Below are positions 34,929-43,926 of a stretch of 64,000 nucleotides of DNA, one piece after another. The first letter of the stretch is position 1. The number at the start of each line of letters is the position of its first letter. The stretch is from positions 1,362,501 to 1,426,500 of the forward strand of contig NZ_CP134494.1 in NCBI RefSeq assembly GCF_031759225.1, written 5' to 3'. This DNA is from Mesobacillus jeotgali (GTDB lineage Bacteria; Bacillota; Bacilli; Bacillales; Cytobacillaceae). The position numbers were made by a program, and so were the translations under genes. The notes beneath the pieces are model-generated. The model made no database searches. It saw only the letters and a program-made list of their open reading frames with translations, and was not told the origin of the DNA.

Positions 34929-35399
34929 ATGCTTACTTTTGAACAAAAACTTGCAATCATAGAATCATTCCCTGAACTGGAACGGAAAAATGTCTCTTTG
35001 GGCCGTGTTAACTTTCATTTTGCGGAAAGTGTTTATGACAAGAAAAATGTTGTGTACCATCTGCATCCTAATGGAAATGGCTTTGTCTATGGAGAGTTTT
35101 TAGATGGCTATGATGTCGATCCCAAAGGCTTGGTAAATATCCGTGATTTTACTGCGGAAGAGCTTAAAAACATCATTGAACAATCCATTCAATCGTTGTC
35201 AGCCAATAGTACCGTTGAATCTGCCATTATTGAGGACAATGAGGAAGAGCGCTGGATTAATTCAGAAAACCATACATTGATCCTTGTTCATGAAGATGAA
35301 ATGTGGAATGTGTATGCTGGCCTGAATCTTGACGGGACATTTCTTTCATATAATGAGGCCAAACAATATTTGGAAGAAGAAGGATTCAGGAAAAGGTAA
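34929..35399 (+). CDS. Conserved hypothetical protein, 156 aa
   Basis: An acidic soluble protein, MLTFEQKLAIIESFPELERKNVSLGRVNFHF..., with a first domain rich in aromatic residues (YHLHPNGNGFVYGEFLDGYDV), an acidic middle helix (EELKNIIEQSIQSL) and a second beta-rich unit (ENHTLILVHEDEMWNVYAGLNLDGTFLSYNEAKQYLEEEGF). The start follows GCTGGAGG with ideal spacing and a good terminator follows, so it is a real gene. Function unknown. Confidence 0.75.
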   Translation: MLTFEQKLAIIESFPELERKNVSLGRVNFHFAESVYDKKNVVYHLHPNGNGFVYGEFLDGYDVDPKGLVNIRDFTAEELKNIIEQSIQSLSANSTVESAIIEDNEEERWINSENHTLILVHEDEMWNVYAGLNLDGTFLSYNEAKQYLEEEGFRKR

Positions 35400-35426
35400 A
35401 AAGGATGCCCGAGGGCATCCTTTTTC
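35396..35426. terminator. Terminator between the 156-aa gene and the chemoreceptor
   Basis: Near-perfect stem AAAAAGGATGCCC/GGGCATCCTTTTT, usable from both strands. Confidence 0.85.
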
Positions 35427-35443
35427 AATTGTAGAAATCAGGC

Positions 35444-37237
35444 CTATAACTTGAAGTTTCCAGTCAATTTCTCTAACTCCGATGCTGTGCGTTGAAGGAT
35501 TTTTGCACTTTCGTTTACATTTTCGGCAATTCTGAGCTGTTCCTGTGTGGACTGGTCTGTCTGGCCGGTACCTGCTGCAATCTGCTGGGACGCCTGAGAG
35601 ACTGTATCGAGTGAGTTGGTTATTTGTTCAAATGCGATGACCTGCTGTTCAATGGCTGTCGCGATATTATTGGAATTATCCTCGATCTCCAAGGTTGTTT
35701 CATAAATTTCATTTAGCGTATTTTTCGCCTTCATAGAAAGGTCTTTATTATACTGGACTGCTTCTCTTGTTTTTGTGATGTAATCAACTGCAGTACGAGT
35801 GTTTTGGACATTCTCGTTAACGATGGAAATAATGGTCGAAGCTGATTTTGCACTTTCCTCAGCAAGCTTGCGGACCTCGTTTGCGACTACAGCAAATCCC
35901 TTTCCGTGTTCTCCTGCCCTGGCAGCTTCAATGGCTGCGTTCAATGCCAGCAGGTTTGTCTGATCAGAAATAGTATTGATAATTTTGACGAATTGCGTGA
36001 TTTTGTCTGATTGCTTTTCTAGAATCGTAATGATCTCAGCCAGCTTGTTTGTGTTCTCATCAACGCCTTCAAGTCCTGCAAGCATTTCGTCAATCCTGAC
36101 GGTTCCTTCTTTGGATGTAACTGTTGAATTTTTTGCGATATAACTTGCCTGTTGTGCAGAAGCATTGATTTCTTCGATACCTGCATTGATTTCTTCCAAT
36201 GTTGCCTGCATTTCTTCAATGTTGGCGTTCTGCTCTTGTGTACTGGCGGCCGCCTGCTGGTTGGCAGCGGTCAGCTCACGGATTGCATCAACCGAACTCG
36301 AGGCTACCCTGGTTAAGCCAACTGTTTCACTCGAAACTTCGCTTGAAGTTGTCTGCACCTGGGAAACCAGCGTCCTGAGTGATGCGGCCATCGTATTGAT
36401 ACTCTCAGCCAGCGCACCAACTTCATCCCTTGATTTGACGACAATATCCTCTTGCGACAAGTCACCTTTAGCGATGTTTGCTGTCAGAACTTTAATTTTG
36501 TTAAGTGGCTTGATCAGCCTGGACACCAGGAAATACATCGCCGCGCTTGAGAGGCCAAGGATGATGAGAGAAAGAACCCAAATACCTCCAACCTCGGCAT
36601 TGATCTTTTTATTTACCTGTGAAACGTCAAATTCGACACCATACAGGGCGATCGTTTTTCCGGACATATCGGTGATTGGCGCGAAGCCAGTCATTTTTTC
36701 TCCGTTTTGCGATTTATATATGTCAGTTGTTGTCCTTTTATTTTCCTTAAAAGCTTCGAGTGCGGCTTGATCAAATTCTTTGCCGCCTGAATAACTCGAC
36801 CCGTATGTGAGATCCTTAGTCATCATGGCAGAGCTCATTGTTGGGATGATGAATTGATTTCCATCCATCGTGATTAAGTACAGATTATGTATCAACGGAT
36901 TTTCCTTAAGTATTTGGTCCATTTGTTTTTGCATTGAAGTGGTTCCTGGATTATTTTTTGAAGGATTCGCAATGATTGTTTTTGCTTTGCCTGCAGAAAT
37001 CTGATCGGATAACAGGGCTGAGATTGTATTCAGCTCAGCTTCCATCGATTCTAGATTGCTTGACCTGATCGTGTATTGAGCATAAGCAGTTGTCGCCAAA
37101 GCAAGAACCAGCATCGATATGATGCTTAAAGATACGATCTTTATTTTGAGGCTCATGTTTTTGCTTAGGTATTTTCTGCTCTTTTTCTGCTTGGGTTCTA
37201 CAATATTCCCGATGTTTTTTTTCTTTTTGAAAAGCAA
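35444..37237 (-). CDS. Methyl-accepting chemotaxis protein
   Basis: About 597 residues. A first membrane helix near 30-52 is followed by an extracellular CACHE-type sensor domain (with [16 protein letters not shown] and [24 protein letters not shown]), a second helix near 230, a HAMP linker, and a long methyl-accepting coiled coil. The CheA/CheW contact tip reads [44 protein letters not shown]. It would signal an external ligand to CheA. The TTG at 37237 is chosen because AAGGAG lies 8 bases upstream; the GTG at 37246 directly abuts that site. The ligand is unknown. Confidence 0.93.
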   Translation of the reverse strand: MLFKKKKNIGNIVEPKQKKSRKYLSKNMSLKIKIVSLSIISMLVLALATTAYAQYTIRSSNLESMEAELNTISALLSDQISAGKAKTIIANPSKNNPGTTSMQKQMDQILKENPLIHNLYLITMDGNQFIIPTMSSAMMTKDLTYGSSYSGGKEFDQAALEAFKENKRTTTDIYKSQNGEKMTGFAPITDMSGKTIALYGVEFDVSQVNKKINAEVGGIWVLSLIILGLSSAAMYFLVSRLIKPLNKIKVLTANIAKGDLSQEDIVVKSRDEVGALAESINTMAASLRTLVSQVQTTSSEVSSETVGLTRVASSSVDAIRELTAANQQAAASTQEQNANIEEMQATLEEINAGIEEINASAQQASYIAKNSTVTSKEGTVRIDEMLAGLEGVDENTNKLAEIITILEKQSDKITQFVKIINTISDQTNLLALNAAIEAARAGEHGKGFAVVANEVRKLAEESAKSASTIISIVNENVQNTRTAVDYITKTREAVQYNKDLSMKAKNTLNEIYETTLEIEDNSNNIATAIEQQVIAFEQITNSLDTVSQASQQIAAGTGQTDQSTQEQLRIAENVNESAKILQRTASELEKLTGNFKL

Positions 37238-37489
37238 TTTGTCCACTCCTTCTGATCTTCATAGGCGTACAGTATTTTTTATGAACAAAATTTTATCCAC
37301 CTTTAAAAAGGGGGCGAATGCTAGGATTTTGTTCTCATATTATTTTTATTTTCGGCAATTTTCAAAATTAGTTAAGCAAAAAGAGCTAGAATTAGTGGTT
37401 TCTTTTTAGAAAACGAAAAAACTACTGAAACCGTCAGAAAAGGATCCGAATGGTATGAAGCTGAAGATTAATAATTTTTAATCTGTGAG

Positions 37490-37600
37490 CTATCCATGAA
37501 GGCGATGGGACAGAAAGGGGTACTCCATGAAGAAAGCGTCATCCATAAAGGCGGTGGAGACATAAAAAGGAGTACTCCATAAAAAAAGCGTCATCCATGC
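37490..37600. repeat. Candidate array D: two degenerate dyad-type units
   Basis: Two tandem copies of a roughly 50-bp unit built around TACTCCAT...AAAGCGTCATCCAT. Each runs from GAC to GTC over 32 bp (37509-37540) and 34 bp (37559-37592), with an 18-bp linker, close to the plan of arrays A-C. The inverted arms are weak, so membership is uncertain. It lies in a 540-bp gap between divergent genes where I see no gene. Confidence 0.5.
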
Positions 37601-37783
37601 ATGATACAAGCTATATTCTTAATAGATTCTTGCGTGATGACCAATAATAAGGACGAATTGATTCACGTTTTTCATCTATTATGCGTTAGCTGTTCAGTAT
37701 AAGGGTATAATTTAAAAAATGGTTAACATCATGTGCTGAAGCTAAATTCTTTTGCACAGATCAAGTACTTATAATTGCAGTAA

Positions 37784-37831
37784 ATGTTATTAGGAGGTGA
37801 CTGCCTTACGGATGTAGGGCTTGCCCATTGA
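37784..37831 (+). CDS. Possible 15-codon leader peptide
   Basis: A short frame, [15 protein letters not shown], whose TGA stop overlaps the TTG start of the next gene as TTGA. The strong AGGAGGTGA at 37792-37800 lies inside this frame and is about 27 bases from that TTG, too far to serve it directly. Translational coupling is a possible explanation. The leader's own ribosome site is weak. Confidence 0.35.
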   Translation: MLLGGDCLTDVGLAH

Positions 37832-39144
37832 TTATTACTAATTTGCTACTAGTTGTCTTATTGATCGCATTGACAGGGTTTTTCGTTGCGACAGAGTTTG
37901 CCATCGTTAAAGTCAGGGGTTCAAGAATCGACCAGCTGATTTCTGAAGGGAGGAAGGGAGCACAATCCGCAAAGCATGTAGTCACACATCTCGATGAATA
38001 TCTCTCGGCCTGTCAGCTGGGAATCACGATTACAGCCTTAGGCCTTGGGTGGCTGGGGGAGCCAACGGTTGAAGAAATGCTCCATCCTGTGTTTGAAAAC
38101 TTTCATTTGAATGCTTCCTTATCAGGCATATTGTCGTTTGGAATCGCCTTTGTTTCAATCACTTTTTTGCATGTTGTAGTTGGGGAGCTGGCTCCAAAAA
38201 CGGTCGCAATCCAAAAAGCTGAAGCCATCACCCTCGCTTTTTCCAAACCAATTATCTGGTTTTATAAGATTATGTATCCTTTTATCTGGTTATTGAATGG
38301 TTCAGCCAGGCTTCTTGTAGGACTGTTTGGGTTAAAGTCCGCTTCCGAGCATGAAATTGCCCATTCTGAAGAGGAGCTCCGGATTCTTTTATCAGAGAGT
38401 TATGAAAGCGGTGAAATCAATCAAAACGAATTGAACTATGTAAACAATATATTTGAGTTTGATGAGCGAATTGCCAAAGAGATCATGGTGCCGCGGACGG
38501 AAATCGTCACATTCGATATATCAGATGAAATTGAAACGATAATTGAAGTGATCCAGAAGGAGAAATATACGCGTTATCCTGTGATCGATGGAGAGAAGGA
38601 CAATATAGTTGGAATGATCAATATAAAGGAAATATTAACTGCTAAATTGACGCGAAAGGATCTGCAAGTAGAATCGATATTGTCTTCATTCATTAAGCCT
38701 GTCATACGAGTGATTGAAACAATCCCTATACATGATTTGCTCGTTAAAATGCAAAAGGAACGCATTCATATGGCTATCTTGATTGATGAGTATGGCGGAA
38801 CCTCTGGTCTGGTGACAGTAGAGGATATTATAGAAGAAATTGTTGGCGACATCCGTGATGAGTTTGATATCGATGAAATCGCTGAAATCAGAAAAGTGAA
38901 AGAAAACCATTATCTGTTCAGTTCCCGGGTACTGATCGATGAAGTAAATGACCTGTTGGGAATCCATATATCAGAAGAAGACGTGGATACTATAGGCGGG
39001 TGGTTCATGACAAAGAACATTGATGCCCAAATTGGTGATGAAATAGAAGAAGAAGGTTATGTTTTCAAGATTATCGAAATTGATGAATACCATATTGCCT
39101 ACTTAGAGGTTATGAAAATTGACCAAGACGAAAAGCCGGACTGA
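37828..39144 (+). CDS. CNNM/CBS-domain membrane protein (hemolysin C/CorC-like, UPF0053)
   Basis: A 438-residue protein. The N-terminal DUF21/CNNM membrane domain (about 1-190) starts [29 protein letters not shown]; two CBS domains follow (about 205-330, with [13 protein letters not shown] and [27 protein letters not shown]), then a CorC_HlyC domain ([12 protein letters not shown]...DTIGGWF). Such proteins take part in magnesium, cobalt or other divalent-ion efflux. The TTG start is only tentative, see the overlapping leader frame. Confidence 0.92.
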   Translation: MIITNLLLVVLLIALTGFFVATEFAIVKVRGSRIDQLISEGRKGAQSAKHVVTHLDEYLSACQLGITITALGLGWLGEPTVEEMLHPVFENFHLNASLSGILSFGIAFVSITFLHVVVGELAPKTVAIQKAEAITLAFSKPIIWFYKIMYPFIWLLNGSARLLVGLFGLKSASEHEIAHSEEELRILLSESYESGEINQNELNYVNNIFEFDERIAKEIMVPRTEIVTFDISDEIETIIEVIQKEKYTRYPVIDGEKDNIVGMINIKEILTAKLTRKDLQVESILSSFIKPVIRVIETIPIHDLLVKMQKERIHMAILIDEYGGTSGLVTVEDIIEEIVGDIRDEFDIDEIAEIRKVKENHYLFSSRVLIDEVNDLLGIHISEEDVDTIGGWFMTKNIDAQIGDEIEEEGYVFKIIEIDEYHIAYLEVMKIDQDEKPD

Positions 39145-39162
39145 TTCCGGCTTTTTTTTTTT
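39130..39162 (+). terminator. Terminator of the CNNM/CBS gene
   Basis: Stem AAGCCGGA/TCCGGCTT spans the stop codon and is followed by more than ten T. Confidence 0.85.
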
Positions 39163-39199
39163 GATAAAAGCTGTGGCTAATTTTGGCAAGCCCTAAATA

Positions 39200-39226
39200 G
39201 TTTGAGTGTATGTCCATGCCGGGTAA
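39200..39226 (+). promoter_or_regulatory. Sigma-B-type promoter of the YsnF-like gene
   Basis: GTTTGA (39200-39205), 15 bp, GGGTAA (39221-39226), close to the sigma-B consensus GTTTAA N12-15 GGGWAW with one mismatch. B. subtilis ysnF is, as I recall, a sigma-B stress gene, which fits. Confidence 0.65.
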
Positions 39227-39281
39227 GAATACACTACCGGTGCAGCCGGATGAATCATACATTGAATTGGAGGAATTTAAA

Positions 39282-40229
39282 ATGGCTAAAAAAGTAGTTG
39301 GAGTATATGATAATCAAACAGAACTAATTGAAGCAATTGAAGAATACAAAAACAACGGCTATGCCGTTCAGGATTTCTCAATCATCGGTGATACGAACGA
39401 TGTTACTTCTGCCCTTCAAAGCAGAACTGGTGTAACGACTGAAAATATTGGAACTGATACTGACGATCATAAAGAGGGCGGTTTCTGGCAAAGCCTGATG
39501 ACAGCATTTGACGCGGACAGAAATCTAGGTGGCAATGAGCCATCAATTACCGACCGTCTGGTGGGTGTCGGACTAACAGATGATGCTGCAAGAGAATATG
39601 AAGAGGATGTCCGAAATGGACGCATCATTCTTCTGGCAGAAACGACTGCATCCGGACTAGATGTTGAAGAAACAGGCTATGTTACCGACACATCCGTAAC
39701 AGGAACTGGTGTTCAAGGGAATTACGAAACAGACAATTATGCCCGAAACAACCTTGAAACGGACCGATACAACAATGAAGAACAAAGATTGCAGTTAAGG
39801 GAAGAACAATTGGATGTTTCTAAAGAAAGAGTCCAGGCGGGTGAAGTGGAAGTCCACAAAGAAGTAGTCGAAGAACAGCAGAAGGTTAACATCCCAGTCA
39901 CACGTGAGGAAGTTTACGTGGAAAGACGTGAGGTGAATGAGACTGCTTCAGGTACTGATGCCGTGATGGATGACGATGAAACCATCCGTGTGCCTATCAT
40001 GGAAGAGAAGGTAGAGGTTACAAAGAAACCGGTTGTTTCTGAAGAGCTTGTCATTGGCAAGCGAGAAGTGACAGATACTGAACAAGTCGTCGAAAGTGTA
40101 AAGCATGAGGAAGCCCATCTTGAGGCTGATGACGACCGTATCGTCAACGAAGCAGGCCTTGACCGCAATAGCAACTCACTTAAGAACAATTCAGATCTAG
40201 ACCGTGACGGTTATAAGGATAGAAGATAA
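39282..40229 (+). CDS. YsnF/AvaK (DUF2382) general stress protein
   Basis: A 315-residue soluble protein. Residues 1-110 form a general-stress-protein 17M-like domain (MAKKVVGVYDNQTELIEAIEEYKNNGYAVQDFSIIG). A low-complexity linker follows, and then a DUF2382 YsnF domain (LQLREEQLDVSKERVQAGEVEVHKEVVEEQQKVNIPVTREEVYVERREV). The start is ATG 39282 behind GGAGG. A sigma-B-type promoter lies upstream. The role in stress survival is not defined at the molecular level. Confidence 0.9.
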   Translation: MAKKVVGVYDNQTELIEAIEEYKNNGYAVQDFSIIGDTNDVTSALQSRTGVTTENIGTDTDDHKEGGFWQSLMTAFDADRNLGGNEPSITDRLVGVGLTDDAAREYEEDVRNGRIILLAETTASGLDVEETGYVTDTSVTGTGVQGNYETDNYARNNLETDRYNNEEQRLQLREEQLDVSKERVQAGEVEVHKEVVEEQQKVNIPVTREEVYVERREVNETASGTDAVMDDDETIRVPIMEEKVEVTKKPVVSEELVIGKREVTDTEQVVESVKHEEAHLEADDDRIVNEAGLDRNSNSLKNNSDLDRDGYKDRR

Positions 40230-40244
40230 TATCCTGAATAATAA

Positions 40245-40272
40245 GAAAAGACGCCCAGAAGGCGTCTTTTCT
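40245..40272 (+). terminator. Terminator of the YsnF-like gene
   Basis: Stem GAAAAGACGCC/GGCGTCTTTTC with loop CAGAA. Confidence 0.85.
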
Positions 40273-40417
40273 GCGTATTGAGGCGACTGACTGCACGCCA
40301 CATCGTGCATTTCCATAAAGGAGTGTCGGTCGGCTTACACAATTCAGCTCATCGCTTGATAAATATAACACGATGGAGAAGTATAAGCAAGAGGAAGTTT
40401 ATTGGTGAATTCTTCAT

Positions 40418-40444
40418 GTTTCGTGTTCATATCAGGCTGGGTAA
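40418..40444 (+). promoter_or_regulatory. Possible sigma-B promoter of the SGNH hydrolase gene
   Basis: GTTTCG, 15 bp, GGGTAA. The -10 fits GGGWAW and the -35 has two mismatches to GTTTAA; it sits 32 bp before the start codon. Confidence 0.4.
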
Positions 40445-40475
40445 AAAATGAAAAGAAAAAGAGTAGGAGCACATC

Positions 40476-41183
40476 ATGAAGAAAAATACATTACTAATGT
40501 CATCTTTGATCGTAATATTCGTCTTGCTGGCTGCTTTCAGTATCCTCAATCCTGAAAAAGATAAAGGAGACAGGCTTGTAGTGGCATTTGGCGATTCACT
40601 CACTTATGGATATGGAGACCAGAAAGGTTCCGGTTATATCGATACCCTGCAAACCAGCTTGAACACCAAAAATAAGGAAAACTACAAATTTGATAATGAA
40701 GCTATTTATGGTCTTGAATCTTCTGGAATCCTCAGCCAATTATCGGATGTAGGTATCAGGGGAAAGCTGGATGAAGCAGATTATTTTATCCTATTTATCG
40801 GTACTAATGATTTGATCAATAGCAATGGAGAGAATTTAGAGAATCTGAAGCATGAAAAAATAAAGAAAGGGCAGGCAGTTTATTTGAAAAACCTAAGTGC
40901 CATCCTCAATATCTTGGGGGATAATAACGAGGAGGCACCAATCTTGCTTCTGGGCCTATACAATCCTTACCCCGACAGCATGGCGATTGAAGCGGTAATT
41001 GATGATTGGAATAAGGAAATCATGAAAGAGGCTGAAAATGAAAAACAGATCGTTTTCATCCCAACCAATGATCTGTTCAAAGGAACAGACAAAAGGCAGT
41101 ACTTCAGTGATTCTCTACATTTAAATGATAAAGGCTACAAACTGATTGCTGAACGCATTTTAGAAAGGTACACATTCGAATAG
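40476..41183 (+). CDS. SGNH/GDSL-family lipase/esterase, membrane-anchored or secreted
   Basis: A 235-residue protein. An N-terminal hydrophobic segment (LLMSSLIVIFVLLAAFSIL) acts as signal or anchor. SGNH blocks are visible: block I FGDSLTYGYG with the Ser nucleophile, block III FIGTNDLINS with Asn, and block V SDSLHLNDKGY with Asp and His. It would hydrolyse an ester of a lipid or cell-wall-linked group outside the cell; the substrate is unknown. Confidence 0.9.
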   Translation: MKKNTLLMSSLIVIFVLLAAFSILNPEKDKGDRLVVAFGDSLTYGYGDQKGSGYIDTLQTSLNTKNKENYKFDNEAIYGLESSGILSQLSDVGIRGKLDEADYFILFIGTNDLINSNGENLENLKHEKIKKGQAVYLKNLSAILNILGDNNEEAPILLLGLYNPYPDSMAIEAVIDDWNKEIMKEAENEKQIVFIPTNDLFKGTDKRQYFSDSLHLNDKGYKLIAERILERYTFE

Positions 41184-41198
41184 ACTCGTGAACAAGAA

Positions 41199-41233
41199 AA
41201 ATTGCCTGGCAAGATTGATTGCCAGGTTTTATT
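41199..41233 (+). terminator. Terminator of the SGNH hydrolase gene
   Basis: Stem TTGCCTGGCAA/TTGCCAGG with a T-run. Confidence 0.75.
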
Positions 41234-41319
41234 GATTTTGAAAAACCTTCCATGAAACCAATACTGAAGGAAATTCGTAATATAATAGATTGGAAGAAAA
41301 GCTGAAAGGAATTTTAATT

Positions 41320-41886
41320 GTGAAAAAGAAACTATTCGGGAACGCATTCATCACGTTTCTGCTGATTATTGCTGCGCTTCTCCTATATTATCAATTCCTT
41401 ACAAAGCCTGAATTGAATGAAAATGTACCATTGCCTCAGGGTTTGCATCCAGTGGTCGAAAAGAACACGGATGTTCTGGTCAAGACGGCAGCTGAGAGAG
41501 GGATTCGAGTCTTGGTGACTGATGGGTTCAGGAGTTTTGAAGAACAGAATGAGTTATATGATAAGGGAAGATCGACAGAAGGCCAAATAGTCACTCATGC
41601 TAAAGCAGGGGAGTCGTACCATAATTTCGGGTTGGCAATTGATTTCGCTTTATTGAATGAACAAGGAAAGGCGCTGTGGGACACTGCTTATGATGGGAAT
41701 GGCAATGGAAAGTCCGATTGGATGGAAGTGGTGGACATTGCCAAGGAGCTTGGATTTACATGGGGAGGAGACTGGAAACGCTTTAAAGACTATCCACACT
41801 TGGAAATGCGTTTTGGCCTCAGTATCAATGACTTGAAACGAGGGAAGCGCCCGCCGGATGACGCACTGACAGCCTCGCAAAATTAA
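41320..41886 (+). CDS. cwlK: Peptidoglycan L-alanyl-D-glutamate endopeptidase CwlK-like
   Basis: A 188-residue M15-type peptidase with one N-terminal membrane segment (NAFITFLLIIAALLLYYQFL). The catalytic domain matches CwlK: DGFRSFEEQNELYDKGR, ESYHNFGLAIDFAL (the zinc His and Asp in SxHxxGxAxD), NGNGKSDWMEVVDIAKELGFTWGGDWKRFKDYPHLEM (final zinc His). It cuts the L-Ala-D-Glu bond in the peptidoglycan stem peptide. GTG 41320 follows AAAGGA by 9 bases; an upstream TTG at 41290 overlaps the promoter region. Confidence 0.92.
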   Translation: MKKKLFGNAFITFLLIIAALLLYYQFLTKPELNENVPLPQGLHPVVEKNTDVLVKTAAERGIRVLVTDGFRSFEEQNELYDKGRSTEGQIVTHAKAGESYHNFGLAIDFALLNEQGKALWDTAYDGNGNGKSDWMEVVDIAKELGFTWGGDWKRFKDYPHLEMRFGLSINDLKRGKRPPDDALTASQN

Positions 41887-41915
41887 AGAAAAAGCATCAA
41901 TTGATGCTTTTTCTA
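41886..41915. terminator. Shared terminator of cwlK and NDH-2 genes
   Basis: A perfect palindrome (AGAAAAAGCATCAA/TTGATGCTTTTTCT) between convergent genes. Confidence 0.85.
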
Positions 41916-41938
41916 GAGAATATTTTAGTAAAGGTTCA

Positions 41939-43168
41939 TCATTTTTGTTTGGAGACAGCCAGCTCTGATTGTGGCTTTCCGGCCCTGAATAGTTGCTTGA
42001 TGACCAGTCCTGGTCCTCCAAGTACGAAGAGGTAACGTGCTTCAATCACTTGCTTCATCAATGCAGCGAATAAACCGCTGATTTTCAGACCGAAGACCTT
42101 GCCAACGGCCGCTTTGTTACCAATGGAAGCGACTGTACCTTTATGGTGATATTCAAATGCTTTAAGCTGTTGCCCTCTTAAGGTCGCCACTAAATTTGGT
42201 CCGCACACCTCTGCCTGTTGAATTGCCACCTGTGCGGTCGGAGGAAGTGGGGTTCCGTCATTTTTCAAAAACAATGCTGCATCACCGATACAAAAGACAT
42301 TGTCCATTCCTTTTACCCGTAAAAACTTGTCAATCACGATGCGGCCCTTGGAAATGGGCAAAGCCAATTCTTCAAGGAGGGTATTGCCGCGGACTCCGCC
42401 AGACCAGATCAATGTCCTGGACGGAAGTTCTTCACCATTGTCCAATGTTATAGATGTTGGAGAGCATTCAAGTATCTTCGTTGAAGTCATCAGTTCAACG
42501 CCATTCTTCCTTAAGTAGCCTGCAGTGAAATCAATGGCCTTCTGATCAAAACCTGGGAGAACAGTTTCATATGCTTCTATATTGATGATTCGGGTCTCTG
42601 ACACAGGTATATCATATTTGCGGCAAAGCTTAGGCATTGCTTCGATTAGTTCGCCTATCATTTCAATTCCGGTAAAACCGGCCCCAGCAACGGCAAAAGT
42701 CAATCTTGAAGGGTCCTGGTCTTCCTTAAAAGCAGCAAACTGCCTGAGCATATGATTGTGAATTGCTTTTGTGCTTCTGAAGCTTTTGATCTTAAAAGCA
42801 TTTTCTTCCACGCCAGGAATCCCGAACGTACTCACATCAAATCCAAGACCAATCATCAGGTAGTCATAATCAATAACTTCACCAGACTCTAGCTGTACTT
42901 TCTTTGCAGTGAAGTTTACATTTTGTACAGTTCCTCTTTTGAATTGTACTTTGCCTGTTTTAAGAAGATCAGGTATATGTAACGTGATTTTTTCATCCGG
43001 AGCCGTGCCCGCCCCTGTCTTATGCAACTGAGTAGAGATATAGTGATAATCATGTTTATTGATTAAGGTTACTTCAGCTTCGCCGTTCTTAAGAGTTTTT
43101 TCCAACTGTCGGCTAGTGATAAGCCCACCATATCCAGCACCTAAAATAACAATTTTCGGAGTTTGCAT
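41939..43168 (-). CDS. ndh: Type II NADH dehydrogenase (NDH-2)
   Basis: A 409-residue FAD enzyme that passes electrons from NADH to menaquinone without pumping protons, bound to the inner membrane face. It has the FAD-binding GAGYGG near residue 11, the NAD-binding region FAVAGAGFTGIEMIGEL, the quinone-site segment PPTAQVAIQQAEVCGPNL, and VFCIGDAALF. The C-terminal amphipathic region (SGLFAALMKQVIEARYLFVLGG) likely anchors it. Two Rex boxes upstream indicate control by the NADH/NAD ratio. B. subtilis has several homologs (Ndh, YumB, YutJ); the Rex sites point to the ndh role. Confidence 0.9.
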   Translation of the reverse strand: MQTPKIVILGAGYGGLITSRQLEKTLKNGEAEVTLINKHDYHYISTQLHKTGAGTAPDEKITLHIPDLLKTGKVQFKRGTVQNVNFTAKKVQLESGEVIDYDYLMIGLGFDVSTFGIPGVEENAFKIKSFRSTKAIHNHMLRQFAAFKEDQDPSRLTFAVAGAGFTGIEMIGELIEAMPKLCRKYDIPVSETRIINIEAYETVLPGFDQKAIDFTAGYLRKNGVELMTSTKILECSPTSITLDNGEELPSRTLIWSGGVRGNTLLEELALPISKGRIVIDKFLRVKGMDNVFCIGDAALFLKNDGTPLPPTAQVAIQQAEVCGPNLVATLRGQQLKAFEYHHKGTVASIGNKAAVGKVFGLKISGLFAALMKQVIEARYLFVLGGPGLVIKQLFRAGKPQSELAVSKQK

Positions 43169-43196
43169 CGAAATTTCCCTCTTTCTGGTTGTTTAA

Positions 43197-43214
43197 TTGT
43201 GAAACTATTCACAT
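43197..43214. promoter_or_regulatory. Rex box 1 upstream of NDH-2
   Basis: TTGTGAAACTATTCACAT matches the Rex consensus TTGTGAANNNNTTCACAA except at the last base. It is about 30 bp before the start codon. Confidence 0.8.
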
Positions 43215-43256
43215 GTTAGTTCGAAAAAAATAAATTCCTTTGTTGTATTAAGTTAT

Positions 43257-43274
43257 TTGTGAATAAATTCACAA
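43257..43274. promoter_or_regulatory. Rex box 2 upstream of NDH-2
   Basis: TTGTGAATAAATTCACAA is a perfect Rex consensus, centred exactly 60 bp from box 1. Confidence 0.85.
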
Positions 43275-43381
43275 AATATTATCTACCAATAGATTACGAT
43301 AATAGTAATTTTATATCAATACGAATTTGCCATATAAAATCAACAAAAGTTTGACAAATGGTTAAATTAAATCTTCAATGA

Positions 43382-43404
43382 GGAGGAGATGGGGAATCCA
43401 TCTC
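43382..43404 (-). terminator. Terminator-like hairpin behind the YdaG-like gene
   Basis: Stem GGAGATGG/CCATCTCC just beyond the stop; on the minus strand a weak T-rich tail follows. Confidence 0.5.
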
Positions 43405-43416
43405 CTTGGTAAGTGC

Positions 43417-43836
43417 TTATAAATTCAATGTTTCTGGCTCACCGTGATCATTCATAAGCCGAATCGTTTCCGGGGTTATCTCAAGAATAATGTATTCAGG
43501 ATCATTGGGACTTTCAATCCGTTTTTCCATTTTATTATTCCAGAATTTATCCTTAAGAGACTGATCTTCGCGAATGGAAGCCCTACCCTGGACCTCAATA
43601 TAGGCATCACCCATTCCTTCTCCTTCATATCCAAGAAGGACATGGACATATGGGTTCTTTTCAATCTCTTCCGCTTTATACGTTTCTTTGCTTGTCGGTG
43701 TGTACAAGATCAAATCCTCATTAAAAAAGGTCATATAGCGGGAGTGCGGCTTATTGCCGACAACCGTTGCCAGCGTCCCGACCTTTGATTCCCCCATAAC
43801 CTGAGTGATTTTATCCTTCAAATTTTGATCATTCAT
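43417..43836 (-). CDS. ydaG: General stress protein 26-like flavin-binding protein (YdaG)
   Basis: A 139-residue pyridoxamine 5'-phosphate-oxidase-fold protein. It begins MNDQNLKDKITQVMGESKVGTLATVVGNKPHSRYMTFF, then shows YEGEGMGDAYIEVQGRASIRED and FWNNKMEKRIESPNDPEYIILEITPETIRLM, as in B. subtilis YdaG. It probably binds FMN; its activity is unknown. ydaG is a sigma-B general stress gene in B. subtilis, and a sigma-B-type promoter is present here. The start has AAAAAGGAGG. Confidence 0.88.
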   Translation of the reverse strand: MNDQNLKDKITQVMGESKVGTLATVVGNKPHSRYMTFFNEDLILYTPTSKETYKAEEIEKNPYVHVLLGYEGEGMGDAYIEVQGRASIREDQSLKDKFWNNKMEKRIESPNDPEYIILEITPETIRLMNDHGEPETLNL

Positions 43837-43869
43837 TTAGATTCCTCCTTTTTTGTACCTATTTAGCAT

Positions 43870-43893
43870 TTTCCCTTGCAAGACTTTATAAAC
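43870..43893 (-). promoter_or_regulatory. Sigma-B-type promoter of the ydaG-like gene
   Basis: On the minus strand GTTTAT (43893-43888), 12 bp, GGGAAA (43875-43870). It agrees with GTTTAA N12-15 GGGWAW apart from one base, about 34 bp before the start codon. Confidence 0.65.
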
Positions 43894-43895
43894 CA

Positions 43896-43921
43896 AAAAA
43901 AGCTCTGGACTTACCAGAGCA
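43896..43921 (-). terminator. Terminator of the 79-aa gene
   Basis: Stem GCTCTGG/CCAGAGC followed on the minus strand by seven T, placed just before the sigma-B-type promoter. Confidence 0.8.
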
Positions 43922-43926
43922 TGTCA

